From: Leuctra nigra
Taxonomy: Eukaryota > Arthropoda > Insecta > Plecoptera > Leuctridae
Direction of reading: 5' to 3'
NCBI GenBank assembly: GCA_934045905.1
Contig: OW203767.1
Coordinates: forward strand, 19,099,073 to 19,163,072
DNA: 64,000 nucleotides
How positions within the stretch are numbered: the first letter of the stretch is position 1; the number at the start of each line of letters is the position of its first letter. The translations under genes and the position numbers were made by a program. The notes beneath the pieces were generated by a model that saw only the letters and a list, made by a program, of their open reading frames with translations, made no database searches and was not told where the DNA came from. Shown here piece by piece: positions 1-10,460 of this stretch.

Positions 1-400
1 TTTCAATGTTTCATTTCTGACAGCTATTAAAAATGTCAATAAGTGCATACTTTCTTGACAGATTCGGCTGAAAATTTGTAAAATAAGTGACATTGTTGGT
101 CTTACTGACCATGCTAAATATGAGTTTGATCACATTTCTCGAAGACCATTTTCATTTTTTAGGCTATCAGGAGATACTTATTTTAACAATGAACCAATGG
201 ATGGATTTCAAAAAAAAATTGGGTCTGCAAACAGAGAAGGTTGTCTTTACATGTGTGCAAAATTTCAGGTCGATCGGTGAAACGGTGCGACTTCTATTGC
301 TTCCTTTAGCATACAAAAACAAAAACAAAAAAAAAAACAAAAAAAAAAACAGAGGTCCGTGCTAAAAGAGCCAAATGGAGTCGCTCGCTTCGCTCGCTCA
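1..400 (+). repeat. Family R dispersed repeat, 3' part (truncated by window edge)
   Basis: The text from about base 60 to 300 matches 51490-51760 almost phrase for phrase, including the stretch with TGCAAAATTTCAGGTCGATC, followed by an A-rich run and the terminal block GCTCGCTTCGCTCGCTCA. The same terminal block closes other copies in this window, so base 400 is taken as the element end. It has no coding capacity of its own; the ORFs here include low-complexity A/C runs. Confidence 0.75.
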
Positions 401-3400
401 ATTAAACAAAATAATGTTACAAATGTGAGTTTATAAAATACTAGGAGGTATAACAAAATGAAAATGAATTCACATTTAAAAGTAATTAGTGATTTTTCTT
501 TTGAGTGTAGGAAGAAAAGTAACGAACCTTTTTCTGAAGGGTTTGTTCTCGTTTAATTGTGACTGTTTATTAATTATTATTATTATAACAACTATTAATT
601 ATTTATTTGTACATGTAATGTACCTCCTAGATGATCATGAGTATAGTACACCTGAATACATGTATTTATGGCGATTGTCAACATATATTGTTTTTATTAA
701 ATGGCTTCTTTGAAAATAGAGAAGTAATGTATACAAAATGTAGTATTTTTTATTTTAATTTAATCCATTCCTTATCCTGGGTCCTATTCTGTAACTTTAA
801 AATTCCTGATTCTGCAAGACTCTGATTCCGTACAATGTTATGCCAAATGGCCGTGAATCAGATTCCAGATGATGCAAGTTAGAGAATAGGCCCCTGATCA
901 CATATTTATGTTATTTAGTAATATGTCATATGATAGTAAGGGAACAGAATCTACAGAAATAAGCTCCATTTTATGGGACAATCTTTAAAATTGTCAGAAA
1001 TTGTAACTCGAATGGATTCTTACTTCTAAAAGTTGAACTTTACAACATCGTAGAACGTACAAATCTCATCGAGCCCTTTTTATGTAGAGTCGATTCCCTT
1101 CTCTGGTGACTCAGTACCATTTATAATTTTCCTTTACGGGAAAACTGATACTCAATTTAAATTCGAATCAGATATTAAATTACCAATTGCTTAAAATAAA
1201 AAGTAAAAAAAATCGTATTCGCTAAGATTATTTTTCTTCACACGAGTGACTCTAAAATTACTGATATCAATCATTTCATCCAGCTGGATTTCTCCAGACT
1301 TCACCCGTCTGGAAAGTCAATGGATAATAATATGTTCCCCCTCTCTATTCCCAGTTTCAATACGACAATCCTGATTCTACAGTTACAGGATCCCCATTAG
1401 ACTCCCCTTCCACATAGGCAACTAATGTTACGTGTATGTAAGGCGGGTGGTATACTTGCAGGCGCAAGGGTAGTTATTTTCCAGCACAATGGAACATTCA
1501 TTGTTCACAGCAGGCATTAGTTATTTACTAACCTTGCAGTATTATGAGAATATTTAATAATTTTGCTCCAAATTGTTTAAAATTATATCTATAGAACGCC
1601 TTCAATTCTTCAAAAAGGTAGGTAAATATCAATATACAGTCATATTTTAATTGTAAGGTTTCTTTCTTTTAATTTGGTTCAATAATGAGAATTACATCAT
1701 AAAATCAAATTGTATATCGCTAGGGTGTTCTCGTAATCACAGCAGAACAGCGCGGCAAAAGCACGTGTACGTAATGTCAGTGGTACGGCAGAACCCTGCC
1801 TTACCGTCAATATCGATCGTTCAAATTGCAGCCTGTCCCGCCATCTACCAGCGAAGTGGAGAAACGAACTCGACGGCTCAGTCGGTTAAAACAGATTTCG
1901 TTTTTTGAAATCAAAACCATGTACCTAGTTGTATTTTGGTTCCATGACCAAACCATGATTGTTTGTGCACACGATTAATTAAATACTAACTTTTTAAGAC
2001 AAATGTATGCATAATTTTGAAAACATTTGTTTTTTTAACTTTTTAAAATAGAAAATTAACGGAACTTTTGACACAAATAGTCGTTCAATTTTCATTTGTT
2101 TCTGACGCCACATTTGAATAATATACACATTTTAAGTTCTACTTTTCAGAGAAGTGTTTCATAAAAATGACATGAATAAAATCTGTTCGACATTTCAAAC
2201 ATTTGAATCAATAGATAGGTAGATATTTAGTTAACGTTTAGGTACTATACTTTCTCTAGAACCAGATAAAGTATTCGTGTAAAATAATCGTAAAGAAACG
2301 AATTACTTTTTATTAGCCATCCACAAAATTACCTAACAGTGATGAAATCCGTTATATAAATCCGTTTCTTAATTTTGTTTGGACTGTGAAGCTTATTTAG
2401 TACCTATATAGATACCTATATTAAATATATTAATTAAAAACCTAGCATAATTAAGTTTGGGGATATTGTCAAAATTGCGATTTTATGTGCGAGACCATTA
2501 AAATAGTTGCTGAAGCAGCGGAAGAGATTGTTATTTTGACAATATCGCTTATAAACGTCTTATTGTGGTCTTATTATTGTAAATGTCAAAATAATCTATG
2601 AATTTCCTATTTCCAATCTTTATTAAAACCCTTATTCATCGACCCGTATGTATTCTATACCTCTGAAGTCTATAGATTACAGATTATAGATATAGATTAG
2701 AGATGTTAGATTTAGAATAGATTAATAGATTAGCATTAGATTAGCATAATTTAGTTTGGGGTGATTCTTTAAATTTTTCCTTTTTAATTTTTAACTTATT
2801 GTATCAAATGCTTTTCTCTTTTAGTTTTTTATAATTTGTTGTTATTTTATATGTTATGTCCACTTGTGGAGTTTTACTCTGTTGGATATATTATACAAAT
2901 AAACAAATAAACAAATAAATAATATAATAGTGAGTGGTTGTTTTGGCTTCTGACGCATCAGATGTAACTAGAAATACATAGGAATTGAAAGTTATAGCAA
3001 TTATCGATTGAAATATAATCTTTTTGTTGGCATCCTAATAGTAAGAACGTAATAAATAGTTACAAGATAACGAGCAAAAACAACTTTATTTCAAATTCTC
3101 AATTCTACGTGAAAAGTATAAGAAACAATCTCATTGTATGAGATGAAAAAGAATGAGAAGAAAAGGACGAGGAAGAAGAATAAGAAGAAAGCATCGACGA
3201 GCACATGACATCGCCGACAGAACACATGTCAAAAGACGTCGCTTCCTCACAGGCGTCGCGAGATTGGGCGTCGGGGGGGGGGGGGGGGGGGGCATCTCGA
3301 AGTGGAAGAAAAGAAGTCGAAGAATTGAACTTTGTCAGAGCTTTCAAATGGCGACTGTGTGATGCCTCATTGAATGCCTGAAGAGTGGGTGGGAGGGGAG

Positions 3401-4694
3401 GGGGAGGTTTCTTCCCCTGATTTCAACATGCTTGTCTTTGAGAGTGAAAAACTCAAAACATTTGTTTGGCTGATAGAACGTGGGTAATTGTGGTTCCACG
3501 TTATTTTATAAACATTGCAATACAACTTGATATTATCGGCTACATTTTAAATTCAGTTTCTTGGGTCGAACAAGGGAAAAGACATGGCAGCACTTTCACC
3601 TTTTTTTGGAGGTTACACAGTGTAGATTTGTCGGCCATTTTAGAAGTTATATTGACAATTTGCTTTAATTGATGATTTTGTACGCAATTGAGATTTCTAA
3701 TTACTTACTTACTGTTTGTGTAAGATTTTGGTAATATTATAGCCACTAGAATTAATCTTAACGTGAAACAGGTTGGTGGAATTTGAAGTTATGTTAGGTG
3801 GGTTTATAGTTTCCGCACTGTTCAATATGTTTTATTATTTTTTATTAAATAACACACCATTCATATAATTATGTAGAAATAAAGAACAATACGTAAACGT
3901 TTAAGTATTTAAGCCGCGTTATCTAGGCTATATTACTAACTACTGTGTAACCATCTAAGACTAGTTAGTAGTTTAAATTATTCTCACTATACTCAAGCAG
4001 CGTTTTAATGCCGCGTATCCCAACAAATAAACCATTTCCTGGACAGACATTTCTGGGCAGGCGTCAAAGATTTAATGAAAAGTGATGTAGAATGACAATA
4101 ACAAAACAAAGAAACGTTTTTCCGAAATAACGGCTAATAGATGTTGTCCTTTACACAATAATTTTGTATCTGAAATTATGGAACAGCAATCGAATAAGAG
4201 TCTTAGTGGATTAACTATAAATTAAACGTTGTTCCACGCGCAATTCAAAATTCAACGTCAATTGTTGTCATTTTATGAAGTAAGTTTACCTAACGCTGTT
4301 CCTAAGTCCCCTGTATTATGCTGCAAGCGAGAGCTATTTTCCCGCTTGTTGCAGGTACTTTTTTGAAACGATTGGAGACAAAATGGCTTGACGAAATTAT
4401 TTACAATTTTAATCATGATTTGATAAAAGACAAACTTAGGGTTATAACTTGCTAAATTTTTAACTTTTTGCTTATAGTTGATTTTTGGTGAAAAATCGTA
4501 TATTTTCTTGTCTCAATGGGTGCCGTATGAAATATAATTTAAAACATGTACCAAGTGATAACCCTAAGTTTGTATTTTATCTAATCATGATTAAAATTTG
4601 AGATCAATTGGTTCACAGATTTGGACTCCAATCGTATCGGAAATTTCATAGTTTTTAGCGGTTTTGTTGAATAACCGGCGCCTAATTAACAAGG
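401..4694. other. Intergenic, AT-rich; no gene recognised
   Basis: I see no supported coding exon. Contents noted: imperfect TAGATTA-type repeats at 2664-2755; the phrase TAGCATAATTTAGTTTGGGG at 2741 and a close variant about 300 bp earlier; a 20-G tract at 3273-3292; and a somewhat GC-richer patch at 1740-1880 containing a CTCF-like motif on the minus strand (1831-1853). The ORFs around 3105-3362 are low-complexity sequence made by the poly-G tract and GA-rich DNA. Confidence 0.5.
2830..2925 (+). mobile_element. Probable LINE 3' tail remnant
   Basis: The block around GTTATGTCCACTTGTGGAG followed by TCTGTTGGATA and then AAATAAACAAATAAA resembles, on the opposite strand, the segment at 4700-4790, which follows an endonuclease fragment. 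Both end in AAATAAA-type tails, as LINE 3' ends do. No coding sequence is retained here. The call rests only on this similarity between two places in the window. Confidence 0.35.
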
Positions 4695-5149
4695 TACGAA
4701 GCAATCATTTTCATTTTATTTGAAATCGCCAACAGAATACAAGTATTCCACAAGTGGGATTTAAACATAACAAAAACAAATATTTTTAAACTATGATTAA
4801 AGAAGTTACATAAGACACAATAAATATAAATATGAATAAACAATACACATTAAAGAGTAAAAGGGTAAAAGTGGAGAGTTGTAAAACAGGAGATTAAGTG
4901 ATGACCGTTACTGATGCAGATTGTAGACATTTAGAATGTTGAGGAAGTCTGTTGAGGAAGCCAGAAGACTCGGGGCAGATTGAAATCCCCACATCGAACA
5001 ACGTTATCATTCCTCTTCATGGCGTTTTCTACCAGGGCAAGAGATTCTCTCAGAGCTTCGATGTCTCTTCTCGTGACAGATGATGGTAGCTTTACTACTA
5101 ATAAACAATCAGACTGATCATGTGAACATCCAATCAATGTTACATTCAC
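4695..5149 (-). mobile_element. LINE remnant: endonuclease-domain fragment joined to 3' UTR
   Basis: On the minus strand, 5149-4931 encodes a fragment ending in VVRCGDFNLPRVFW. GDFN is the conserved motif of the apurinic-type endonuclease domain of jockey-like non-LTR retrotransposons. The reading then continues better in another frame, with DFLNILNVYNLHQ, so a frameshift lies near 4955. Immediately downstream comes an untranslated stretch containing CACTTGTGGAATACTTG and an AAATAAAATG-type tail near 4700. The reverse transcriptase that should lie between is missing, so this is a dead, internally deleted copy. It sits about 60 bp beyond the stop codon of the GMC gene on the same strand. Confidence 0.6.
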
Positions 5150-5212
5150 TTATGAAATAATTTTTCTCTCTCAATTTTCTAAAACGGCGTGACAAGAGTT
5201 GACAACGCGCTC

Positions 5213-7756
5213 TTATCTCATGGAAGACGACATGCAAAGAGCATTTGTGACAGCGCATTGACTCCAATCCTCCTTGACCATATCAGCGCCCTTCTCCGCG
5301 ATCATGTACACGGGGGCGTTAGTGTGCGCCGCGGGGATGACCGGCATGATGGAGGCGTCGATCACTCTCAGCCCCTTGACGCCGTACACCTGGAGTCGAG
5401 GGTCGACGACGGCGTCCTTGTCCGACGCAGGACCCATCTTGCACGTCCCCGACTGATGGTAGATCGTGAACGTCAGTTGACGTGCCGCGCAAGCCCAGTA
5501 GGCGTCACTCCCGAACTTCTTCCCGACGCAATCCGGGATCGGGATGTCGTGAAGCTTTGAACCATACGTCTGGAAAGCTTTTGTCTTACTTAGCTCTACC
5601 ATCTTCTGCGCTCCTGCTACAAGTGTATCCAGATCTTCAGAGTGGTTGAAGTAATTGTGATAAATAAGAGGTTTACTACTTGGATCTTTGTTCTTCAGAG
5701 TAATACGCCCCGTACTCTTCGGCCGTAGCAACATGGGCAGAACCATGAACGACTGTGCGCCCAGAATAGGTTTAAACACAGCCTTGTAGAGCTCGTCGTC
5801 GATGCCAAAAGCCACCTTCCCATTCCGCCCCGCCGTGATTGAAGCTCCAATGAAGAGCAACTCCATGTCGGGGTAGCCGTCAACGACGTAGGGGTTCTGG
5901 AGGTCGTAGAAAGCCAGCGCCTCGACGCCACCCGGCACAGACAACGGACCTTGCTGATACGCGAAGTAGTCGACGATCTCCTTCTGCTCTCTGAGGACGT
6001 CGTCAGCGAGGAGCGACACACTCTGGTTGACGAGGAAGATCATGCCGCCGAGAGCGACGTGGTCCTGAAGGTTGTACCCGACTCGCAAGTCCTTGACGAC
6101 GGGGATCATCATCTTCTCGAGATGCTCTCTCGGTCCGATGCCGGAGAGCATCAGAAGCTGCGGAGAACTGATGGCGCCGGCTGAGATGATCACCTCCTTC
6201 CTCGCCCTCACGACGTACTTCTTGTTCTCGCGCTCGAACTCCACGCCGATCGCCCTCGTCTTCATCTCGTCCAACAGGATCCTCGTCACGTAACTCCGCT
6301 TGTTGACATGTAAGTTCTTCCTGTTCCTGATCGGACGCAGGAACGCTCTTGAGGCGCTCCATCGCGAACCGTTCCTCATATTCCTGAATCCGAACCGAAC
6401 CGTTCCTGAATATACGAGAACCCCGTCTGTGTGTCCCCGTTGTAGTCAACTCGAGGTTGTCCCGTCTCCTCGCCGGCCGCTAGGAACGCCTCCGCCAGAG
6501 GAGAACGGTAAGGAGGGTAACTGACGGTGAGAGATCCTCCCTGGTTGTGATTGCTCGTGTCCTTGGCGAGCTCCGGGATGGTCATGTCCTCGGACTTTTT
6601 GAAGTACTCCAGGACGTGTTTGTAACTCCAGCCCGTGTTCCCCAACGTCTCCCAGTGGTCGTAGTCGCGGCGGTTTCCGCGGGTGTAGATCATGTAGTTG
6701 AGCACGCTGGAGCCTCCCATCACTTTGCCACGTGGGTAGTTGCATTGGTTGTTGATCAGACCCAAGCAGGCAGTGTCGGAGGGTTCGGTCTTGAATCTGG
6801 AGACAAACAGAACTGAGTTCAAATTCGTACTTTTCCAAACGCAATGTTAATCGTTGACTGTATCTGTTAGAAGTGGAAACACACTTAGTTTATATTAGTA
6901 TATATATATACTAACTAGTATATCTTTATCTTAGTATATATTTATATCTTTATAGCAACTTAGTTTATATCTAACCTGAGACTCAACTGTAATAATGATT
7001 ACGATTATTGACTAAATGAATCAGTAAACCAGACGATCAGTAAAGATCTTGAAATTAGTTCTGTATTAAGTTCTCTTCAAGTAAACTGACAATAAAGTTA
7101 CCCGCCAACGAAATATACCTATAAAGTGCCTTTTAGAACTTTGCTCAAGATACAATTGAGTGTGCGATACCGCTGAGTACCGTCTGCACCTTATTCCGAA
7201 AATATATTTATCTTTATTTATATCTTTATACTTTTTATATGTATTTTAAGATCAATATCTTTTTCTTTAATATCTTTAATACTGTCGCGGAAACATTTTG
7301 ATGAAATTTTATAATAATTTCACGCAACGAACTCAAAGTATTTAACTGGATAATTATTATTTTATGTTTAAATTTTATCTTTACTTCACTTCTCCGATCG
7401 ATCTTTTAAACTTGAGGAAGAACCAATGCCTACTTCCAATTCTCCGGTGTAAGCTGCCAGACATTGGCCAGACTCGGAATGTCCATAAGAAAGTTCTCCT
7501 CCGCCCCCGCCTCTATCAGGAGCACCCTCCACTCGGGGACCTCCGTCAGACGGTTGGCGATCGTGCATCCCGCCGTCCCGGCGCCGACGACGATGAAGTC
7601 GTACTCCGGGAGGATGACGACCTCGTCGACGGGCTCCTCCCGGTCCTGGCGCAGGTCGTCCATAAGGGAGGCGAACACCGACTCCGTGATGGAGGCGCTC
7701 TGACATGGAGTGGAGGCGACGAGCAGGTAGAGCAGGGCGAGGAGAGACGCCTTCAT
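5213..7756 (-). CDS. GMC oxidoreductase, glucose dehydrogenase (FAD, quinone)-like, secreted; reading frame broken once
   Basis: This is a predicted FAD-dependent alcohol/sugar oxidoreductase of the insect GMC family. The start is placed at 7756 because it opens a signal peptide ([12 protein letters not shown]). Exon 1 (7756-7434) holds the dinucleotide-binding motif VVGAGTAGC and VLLIEAG, and ends at a GTAGGC donor. Exon 2 starts at 6796 after a TCTCCAG acceptor and gives WKFKTEPSD across the junction. It carries GMC signature 1 ([18 protein letters not shown]). After FSYIQ (codon 6408-6406) the frame breaks, and homology resumes at [16 protein letters not shown] (6379). The rest has signature 2 ([15 protein letters not shown]), the catalytic-region motif [10 protein letters not shown], and the C-terminal [21 protein letters not shown] region, with a stop at 5213-5215. 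The total is about 630 codons, normal for the family. Substrate is unknown; glucose dehydrogenase and ecdysone-oxidase relatives are the nearest types. The break is either an assembly indel or recent inactivation. Confidence 0.9.
6797..7433 (-). other. GMC gene intron 1
   Basis: The donor is GTAGGC at 7433 and the acceptor follows the pyrimidine-rich CTGTTTGTCTCCAG ending at 6797. The intron contains a TA-rich microsatellite (about 6896-6960, on the plus strand TATATATATACTAACTAG and related runs). I see no other feature in it. The split codon is AA|A (lysine), which joins the exons in frame and supports this boundary. Confidence 0.85.
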
Positions 7757-7837
7757 CTGAGGACCGTGATCAGAAGGAGTTGATCTAGTGGAGCGGTCGC
7801 TCCACCCAGCCAAGTCGTACCGTACACTCACACTCAC

Positions 7838-8114
7838 TCAACATACCGTAAATGCCTAATAAACTGAGGAGCAGACCAAACACTTTTACTGTAAGCAACA
7901 ACATGGCATTTTCGGCCTACTGGATCTTAAAATTGGAAAATCTCACATTGTTGCAAAATATCTTAATTTCGAGCTATGGCCCACCCCACACCATATACCA
8001 AATTTGGGAACAACAGTTTATGCCATTTGCGAGCTAGAGGGCCGTGAAAACAGTGAAATTACATCACTTTTAAAAGGTATCTGATTCAGATATCAGGAAA
8101 CACTGTTGACAGGG
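7838..8114. other. Region upstream of the GMC gene
   Basis: This is the expected promoter side of the minus-strand GMC gene. The 5' leader probably lies between 7757 and about 7850, where an open but unconserved stretch precedes the signal peptide. I could not pick a TATA box or initiator with confidence. The stretch 7852-8040 is unremarkable. Confidence 0.3.
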
Positions 8115-8560
8115 CCACAGCCTAAACGGGTTAACCGATCGATCTGAAATTTTTACCACATGTGCACTTTTGGCGTCTTAGGTGCCTTTTGTTATAACTG
8201 GTTTTATGCCGCCATTTTGAAACCGGAAGTGACGTCATATCTCAAAAACGGATGGCCCGATCAGGACGAAATTAGCGCCAAACGATTCGGACGGTCATCT
8301 ATATAAAATACCAATAGTCGAAATAGAACTGTACTATTATCGAAACCGGAAATTACGTCATAAAAATGCCAAATCTGACTTAAATCATCTCTTATAACAA
8401 TATCTACATATTCAGAAGGCTTATAATGTTTCAAAACATTTATAGATACAAATTTTAGGTGGCTGTGATGTCAACCGCCATTTTGAAAACCGGAAGGGAT
8501 GCCATAACTCGAGAACCACTGGACCGATTGGAACGATACTTTCGCTATACTTCATAGCAT
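8115..8560 (+). repeat. Old dispersed repeat with CCGGAAGTGACGTCATATCTC-type modules
   Basis: The segment contains two related phrases built on CGCCATTTTGAAACCGGAAG followed by TGACGTCATATCTC or an equivalent, then ACGG/ACCACTGGACCGAT and a short spacer. A diverged copy of the first part lies in the last intron of the odorant receptor (about 14735-14880), where GGTGAACCGATTGAGCTGAA and ACGCCATATCTCAGTAAA can be aligned. It is non-coding. The phrase style resembles family R, so the two may be distantly related. Confidence 0.5.
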
Positions 8561-8710
8561 ATTATTATCAGCATAAACATAGTAACAAGCGCAACTTTTC
8601 TTAGAAACCAAATCACAAAGGCGTATTTTTTAAAGGAATTTAAGTCTTGGTGCCACAATAGGTATATGTTACAAGTTGCAAGAATAAACTGAAAAAAGGA
8701 GTGATATCCC

Positions 8711-9074
8711 CATAAAAAACACTCCGTGTAAAAAAACCAGCCAAGTCTCTTCAATTAAAAAAAAATATAAGAAATCTAAAAATTCAGCACTGAAAAGAAG
8801 TGATATCAAAAAATTGGCCAAGTCAAAACTTTTCAAAAAATACTTGGCGCATCGTTTTTTTAGTGCATTATTATAGACGTATAGATGAGTATATTTGATT
8901 TCCGGCCTACTTCTATACTATTTATAATGCACGATGCGCAAAGTATTTTTTGAAAAGTTTTGACTTGGCCAATTTTTTGATATCACTACTTTTCAGTGCT
9001 GAATTTTTAGATTTCTTATATTATTTTTAATTGAAGAGACTTGGCTGGTTTTTTTACACGGAGTGTTTTCTATG
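8711..9074. repeat. 364-bp foldback (long inverted repeat)
   Basis: The left arm, from 8711 (ACACTCCGTGTAAAAAAACC near its start), is the reverse complement of the right arm ending at 9074 (GGTTTTTTTACACGGAGTGT). Matching continues inwards through CAGCCAAGTCTCTTCAATT, TTCAGCACTGAAAAG and TTGGCCAAGTCAAAACTTTT to about 8877 and 8919. That gives arms of about 155-165 bp with few mismatches and a loop of about 40 bp. It lies in intergenic DNA. It could be a foldback transposon derivative; it has no coding potential. Confidence 0.85.
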
Positions 9075-9695
9075 GGTCATGATTACCTTGGATGTGTTCG
9101 AAAGTCATCTCATCAACTAATAATGAAAATTTCATGAATACTTGATAAGTACGCATTATAATATCTTCTGAGTTGTTAAAGTTTGGTTTGGATAATTAAC
9201 GCTTTATCTACTCTGTTTTTTATGATTAGTATACCTGAAGAAGCTCAGTGAATCTTGGCGAAATATTGTAATCTTAATAATTTAGAAGACTAAATTTATT
9301 GATATGAAAATTACATTTTTGATGTCAAAAGGTAATCTTTACGATAACGTTTACATTCGTCTTTTGGTACACTCATATTTGATTCTACCTAACATTATGT
9401 TTTGCTATACCGATGTATTGTACACAAAGCAAATCAATAAAAACATACTGAATACTAAATTATTTTATTTTAACGATTTTACACTGTATATAATTCCTCT
9501 GGCAATACTGAAATTTGGTGTAAATAGAGTCCGCCCCAGAACATAAAATATACTAGATACTATAGAATGCAAACTTTATGGGTGCTGCCCATTATAAAAA
9601 CGATCTGTTATTTGACACAACGGATCATTTTTATGGGCAAACTTGTTTCTGGCCAACCAAATTAAAACCAACAAATATAAGGGTCCACAAAATTT
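9075..9695. other. Intergenic; contains a GAAGAAGC...GCGAAATATTG motif
   Basis: No gene is recognised; the ORF at 9304-9546 is AT-rich and unlike any family I know. At 9234-9272 the phrase CTGAAGAAGCTCAGTG then CTTGGCGAAATATTG appears. A related phrase occurs on the minus strand within the hairpin element at 37.7 kb, so both may be remnants of one retroelement tail family. Confidence 0.35.
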
Positions 9696-10130
9696 GGGAA
9701 ACCGCTCTGTAATGCATTGATGAGCGAGCTTTAGTGTGTCATGCAAATTTGCGTTTGCAAGTTTCTGTTACACATACCTTGGAAATAGCCGAAACAAAAT
9801 GCGTCAAAGAAACAGTGAAAAAATATCTGAGATTTCCTTCGGGAAATTTTACAAATATTTAAAAACACGCATAAAATGTCCGTAAAATGTCAGTAACTTC
9901 TGAAGTCAAGTACAGAATAGTCTAAAAATTTAGAAGAACACCTAAAATATTAGCCCCGGTGACCAAGTTCGGTCAAAATGTTCAAGTTTAAATTTCAGAG
10001 AAATCTCAGGATCATGTTCAAAAACCATACACGAGACCACCACGAGATTCGATGAATTTGAGATGAAATCTGAAAATGATGTGAAGATGTGCTATCGGTC
10101 ACACTCGCTGTCAACTTATGGTAATCAATA
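9696..10130 (+). repeat. Family R dispersed repeat copy, diverged
   Basis: It opens with GAAACCGCTCTGTAATGCAT and TGATGAGCGAGC, a mutated form of the CTCTGTGTAACGCGTTGAT head. It then follows the family through GCCGAAACAAAATGCGTCAA, an ATAAAATGTC block and ATCTCAGGATCATGTTCAAA. At about 10030-10130 it runs into the satellite-like unit that starts with TTCGATGAATTTGAGAT. Confidence 0.65.
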
Positions 10131-10460
10131 CTGATCTAACATAGCGCTCTATTCTGGTATATCTTAATCTTATCTTCTTAATTACGATAACCTATTTCCT
10201 TACTTAAAAACCACACGCACACATACAAATGGTACGAACACATAATTTGTGCAAAAAATTAGATAATTTGAACGTTACAGATCATTTTCAGGTCATTGAG
10301 ACCATCATGACGTGTGTTTACAAAACGTCGAATCAAATTCGCTCAGAAACTAAATAAATGAGTTATTGCGTTGCGTTTGAATCCATGTAATAATTTGATC
10401 TTTTATCATACCTTCAAAATTCAACGTTATGAGCTTGTTCCTTTAGAGCATATTTTGTCA
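10040..10460 (+). repeat. Satellite-like unit, about 440 bp, first locus
   Basis: The order of blocks is GATTCGATGAATTTGAGAT, ATCTTATCTTCTTAATTACG, CCTTACTTAAAAACC, ACAGATCATTTTCAGGTCAT, TGAGACCATCATGACG, TTTACAAAACGTCGAATCAA, ATCCATGTAATAATTTGATC and ATACCTTCAAAATTCAACG. The same order recurs at 15650-16320. It is non-coding. Confidence 0.65.

Noticed and set aside
1262..1309. Short minus-strand segment after TTGACTTTCCAG, open in one frame (RVKSGEIQLDEMIDI)
   Set aside because: The donor is poor and no neighbouring exon could be linked; too short to support alone.
2463..2546. 13-bp inverted repeat GATATTGTCAAAA / TTTTGACAATATC with about 60-bp loop
   Set aside because: Short arms and a long loop in AT-rich DNA; no element boundaries or target duplication.
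3105..3362. Two overlapping ORFs on opposite strands
   Set aside because: Both are produced by a 20-G tract and GA-rich DNA, giving poly-Gly or poly-Pro and Ser-rich strings.
5189..6844. Several plus- and minus-strand ORFs overlapping the GMC gene
   Set aside because: They are shadows of the GC-rich GMC coding sequence in other frames.
9720..9760. Hammerhead-ribozyme-like TTGATGAGCGAGC in family R heads
   Set aside because: It resembles the CTGATGAG core but lacks the matching GAAA segment and stems.
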